Assembly: GCA_023436245.1 (NCBI GenBank)
Contig: JAEZJZ010000100.1
Coordinates: forward strand, 1-6,770
Direction of reading: 5' to 3'
From: Bacillota bacterium
GTDB taxonomy: Bacteria; Bacillota; UBA994; UBA5500
DNA length: 6,770 nucleotides
Part shown: one piece after another, positions 5,150-6,770 of the stretch
Layout: every line of letters starts with the position of its first letter
Numbering within the stretch: the first letter of the stretch is position 1
The notes under the pieces: generated by a model
What the model was told of the DNA's origin: nothing
The model's database searches: none
The model's input: only the letters and a program-made list of their open reading frames with translations
Position numbers and translations under genes: made by a program

Positions 5150-6585
5150 ACTACAGACGAGTGACGACCGCAGATATCCAGGCGATGCAACAGATCTGTT
5201 CATCTGATCGAGTTTGGCACGGGCAAGCGATCAATGACGACTTCACCCATGACGAGATGCCCGAGTACGGCAAGTTCGCCCCTGACCTGGTGGTAGAAGC
5301 GCTTAGCACGGATGAAGTCTCGTCGGTGCTGGCATACGCGCATGAACACCTGATCCCAGTCACTCCGCGCGGCTCGGGCACCGGTCTTTGTGGCGGAGCG
5401 GTGGCCATTCACGGCGGCATCATGCTCTCCTTGGCCAAAATGAACCGCGTGCTGGAGATTGACCAGGAAAACCTGACCGCAACCATCGAACCGGGCGTGT
5501 TGCTGCTGGAGTTCAACCAGTTGCTCACCGAACATGGTTTGCTCTATCCGCCGGACCCGGGAGAAAAGACAGCCACCATCGGCGGCAATGTGATGACCAA
5601 TGCCGGTGGCATGCGCGCGATCAAGTACGGCGTCACCCGCGACTACGTGCTCGGGATGGAGGTCGTGCTGGCAGACGGACAAGTGCTTCGCCTGGGGGGC
5701 AAGGTGGCCAAGAACAGCTCCGGCTACGGCCTGAAGGACCTATTGATCGGTTCAGAGGGCACGCTGGGCGTAGTCACCCAGCTGACCCTGAAGCTGATCG
5801 CTCTGCCCAGCCACGTGATCAGCCTGCTGGTTCCCTTCAACACCCTCGAGGAATGCGTTGAGACGGTTCCGAAGATCATCAAATCCAGAATCGTACCGTC
5901 GGCGGTGGAGTTCATGCAGCGAGAAGTGATCGAGGCGGCCGAGCAGTATCTAGGCAAGGAGTTCCCAGACAAGAGCCGGGATGCCTACCTACTGCTCTCC
6001 TTTGACGGTAGCTCTGCGGCAGAGATTGAGCGCATCTACCATCAGGTCGCGGATCTCTGTCTGGAGGCTGGAGCGGTGGATGTGCTGATCGCCAACACGG
6101 AGGAGCGGCTGGAATCGCTTTGGAGCGCTCGCGGTGCTTTCCTGGAGGCAATTAAGGGCTCCACTCCGGCCGGGCTGGATGAGTGCGATGTGGTCGTGCC
6201 CCGGAGCGAGGTTGCCCGCTACATTCGCTTCGTCAGCCAGTTGGAGCAGCACGGGGTGAGAATCAGATCCTTCGGCCACGCGGGCGACGGCAACATCCAC
6301 ATCTATATCTGCCGGGACGAGTTACCCCTGTCTGAGTGGAAGAGGATCAACTCCTGCGTGATGCAGCAGCTCTACAGCAAAGTGGCGGAGCTTGGAGGCC
6401 AGGTCTCCGGTGAGCACGGCATCGGACATGCCAAATCTGAGTTCCTGCAGCAGTCGCTGGGCGCTCCCGGCCTGGCGCTGATGCACGGCATCAAGCAGGT
6501 TTTCGACCCGAGGAACATCCTCAATCCAGGGAAAATACTCTCGCTACAAGCGGACGCCGCGCACGCATGCCCCGGTCGTTCGTAG
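5146..6585 (+). CDS. lctD: FAD-linked D-lactate (2-hydroxyacid) dehydrogenase, LctD/GlcD family
   Basis: A 479-residue flavoprotein, predicted to oxidise lactate to pyruvate and pass electrons to EtfAB. The N-terminal PCMH-type FAD domain holds PRGSGTGLCGGAV (74-86), PPDPGEKTATIGGN (135-148), TNAGGMRAIKYG (151-162), KNSSGYGLKDLLIGSEGTLG (189-208). The C-terminal FAD-oxidase domain holds the probable metal and substrate site FGHAGDGNIH (377-386) and SGEHGIG (421-427), and ends with FDPRNILNPGKI (453-464). Glu37 (HDE) and Glu140 (PGEK) may match the glutamates implicated in A. woodii LctD; numbering is recalled and needs alignment. It starts at GTG with a 4-nt overlap (GTGA) with etfA. The last residues (AHACPGRS) lie beyond the conserved end, and the stop codon sits in a palindromic repeat. 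Alternatives are glycolate or another 2-hydroxyacid dehydrogenase of the GlcD family; the etfBA linkage favours lactate. Cytoplasmic; no cysteine cluster motif or membrane segment. Confidence 0.92.
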   Translation: MNYRRVTTADIQAMQQICSSDRVWHGQAINDDFTHDEMPEYGKFAPDLVVEALSTDEVSSVLAYAHEHLIPVTPRGSGTGLCGGAVAIHGGIMLSLAKMNRVLEIDQENLTATIEPGVLLLEFNQLLTEHGLLYPPDPGEKTATIGGNVMTNAGGMRAIKYGVTRDYVLGMEVVLADGQVLRLGGKVAKNSSGYGLKDLLIGSEGTLGVVTQLTLKLIALPSHVISLLVPFNTLEECVETVPKIIKSRIVPSAVEFMQREVIEAAEQYLGKEFPDKSRDAYLLLSFDGSSAAEIERIYHQVADLCLEAGAVDVLIANTEERLESLWSARGAFLEAIKGSTPAGLDECDVVVPRSEVARYIRFVSQLEQHGVRIRSFGHAGDGNIHIYICRDELPLSEWKRINSCVMQQLYSKVAELGGQVSGEHGIGHAKSEFLQQSLGAPGLALMHGIKQVFDPRNILNPGKILSLQADAAHACPGRS

Positions 6586-6616
6586 GGTCGCATTGTATGC
6601 GGCCCGTGCTGACGCC
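6576..6616 (+). repeat. Palindromic dispersed repeat, copy A
   Basis: The core GGGTCGCAT (6585-6593), loop TGT, ATGCGGCCC (6597-6605) forms a 9-bp stem with one T-G wobble. The 41-bp unit matches copy B (6730-6770) at 30 of 41 positions. It overlaps the 3' end of lctD, whose TAG stop (6583-6585) lies in the repeat. No T-run follows, so it is a poor intrinsic terminator, though it could protect the mRNA 3' end. Confidence 0.65.
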
Positions 6617-6628
6617 ACATGGCTTGTG

Positions 6629-6663
6629 AACAGCGTTTGTGCACCCAAACACAATGGGCTGTT
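6629..6663. repeat. Imperfect nested inverted repeat
   Basis: AACAGC (6629-6634) pairs with GCTGTT (6658-6663), and GTTTG (6635-6639) with CAAAC (6646-6650) inside it, leaving an unpaired stretch on the 3' side. It lies between repeat copies A and C and could be part of a composite repeat or a weak RNA structure. Confidence 0.3.
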
Positions 6664-6672
6664 ACAAAAAGA

Positions 6673-6711
6673 CCGTCGGCAGGCGGGCGCCATGCAAGGC
6701 GCCCCAACGAA
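6673..6711 (-). repeat. Palindromic dispersed repeat, copy C (inverted)
   Basis: GGGCGCC (6685-6691) pairs perfectly with GGCGCCC (6698-6704) around ATGCAA. Read on the minus strand, the TTCGT lead-in, the GGG...TTG.ATG...CCC core and a trailing CCGACG line up with copy A (TTCGTAGGG...), so it is a diverged copy in opposite orientation. Confidence 0.5.
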
Positions 6712-6729
6712 GGTTAAAGCCGTTTACTC

Positions 6730-6770
6730 TCGCTCGTAGGAATAGCATGTATGCGACCCGTGCCGGCGCC
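6730..6770 (+). repeat. Palindromic dispersed repeat, copy B (reaches window end)
   Basis: A direct repeat of 6576-6616, with identical TCG.TCGTAGG start, TGTATGCG centre and CCCGTGC. The left arm is scrambled over seven bases, but the right arm ATGCGACCC is the exact complement of the left arm of copy A, so the ancestral unit was probably a perfect palindrome. It may continue past the window. Confidence 0.6.

Noticed and set aside
6585..6605. Intrinsic terminator of the lactate dehydrogenase operon
   Set aside because: The hairpin is good and well placed but is followed by GTGCTGACG with no T-run; it is better explained as a copy of the palindromic repeat.
6586..6770. CRISPR array
   Set aside because: Repeats are diverged, palindromic, in mixed orientation and irregularly spaced, with no uniform spacers.

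Overview
The window (6,770 bp, moderately GC-rich) is bacterial. Strong GGAGGTGA-type ribosome binding sites, GTG as well as ATG starts, tight gene overlaps and a ferredoxin-fused Etf lactate dehydrogenase operon suggest an anaerobe with Clostridia-like metabolism (Bacillota, or another Gram-positive-like anaerobe such as Chloroflexota). The species cannot be named from the sequence alone.

Layout. Positions 1-117 hold two hairpin-forming sequences and no gene. Two genes follow on the minus strand: a GNAT acetyltransferase (514-1017) and, downstream of it, a small winged-helix-like protein with a C-terminal membrane segment (118-420). Positions 1018-1271 are a 254 bp divergent intergenic region with candidate promoters in both directions and a repeat-rich leader. 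On the plus strand come a polytopic membrane protein (1272-2051) and a signal-anchored, coiled-coil, beta-rich surface protein (2112-3017). That pair ends in a clear 12-bp terminator hairpin (3042-3069). An extended -10 promoter (3111-3119) then starts a three-gene operon: etfB (3156-3956), etfA with an N-terminal 2[4Fe-4S] ferredoxin domain (3956-5149), and a GlcD/LctD-type FAD-linked 2-hydroxyacid dehydrogenase (5146-6585). The last 185 bp (6586-6770) are non-coding and hold three copies of a short palindromic repeat family.

How the genes work together. The last three genes have the order and domain make-up of the lctBCD locus of Acetobacterium woodii. There, lactate oxidation to pyruvate with NAD+ as acceptor is driven by simultaneous oxidation of reduced ferredoxin (flavin-based electron confurcation). 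The dehydrogenase would oxidise lactate and the EtfAB pair would carry electrons to NAD+, with the ferredoxin domain of EtfA as the low-potential entry. The overlaps (1 nt and 4 nt), each with a near-perfect Shine-Dalgarno sequence, fit translational coupling of a stoichiometric complex. No lactate permease, racemase or regulator is visible in the window.

The most unexplained material is the membrane protein/surface protein pair, the small membrane-anchored winged-helix-like protein, the repeat-rich leader at 1200-1256, and the palindromic repeats at both ends. I did not find a convincing wholly new system; the best-supported biology is the confurcating lactate dehydrogenase operon.
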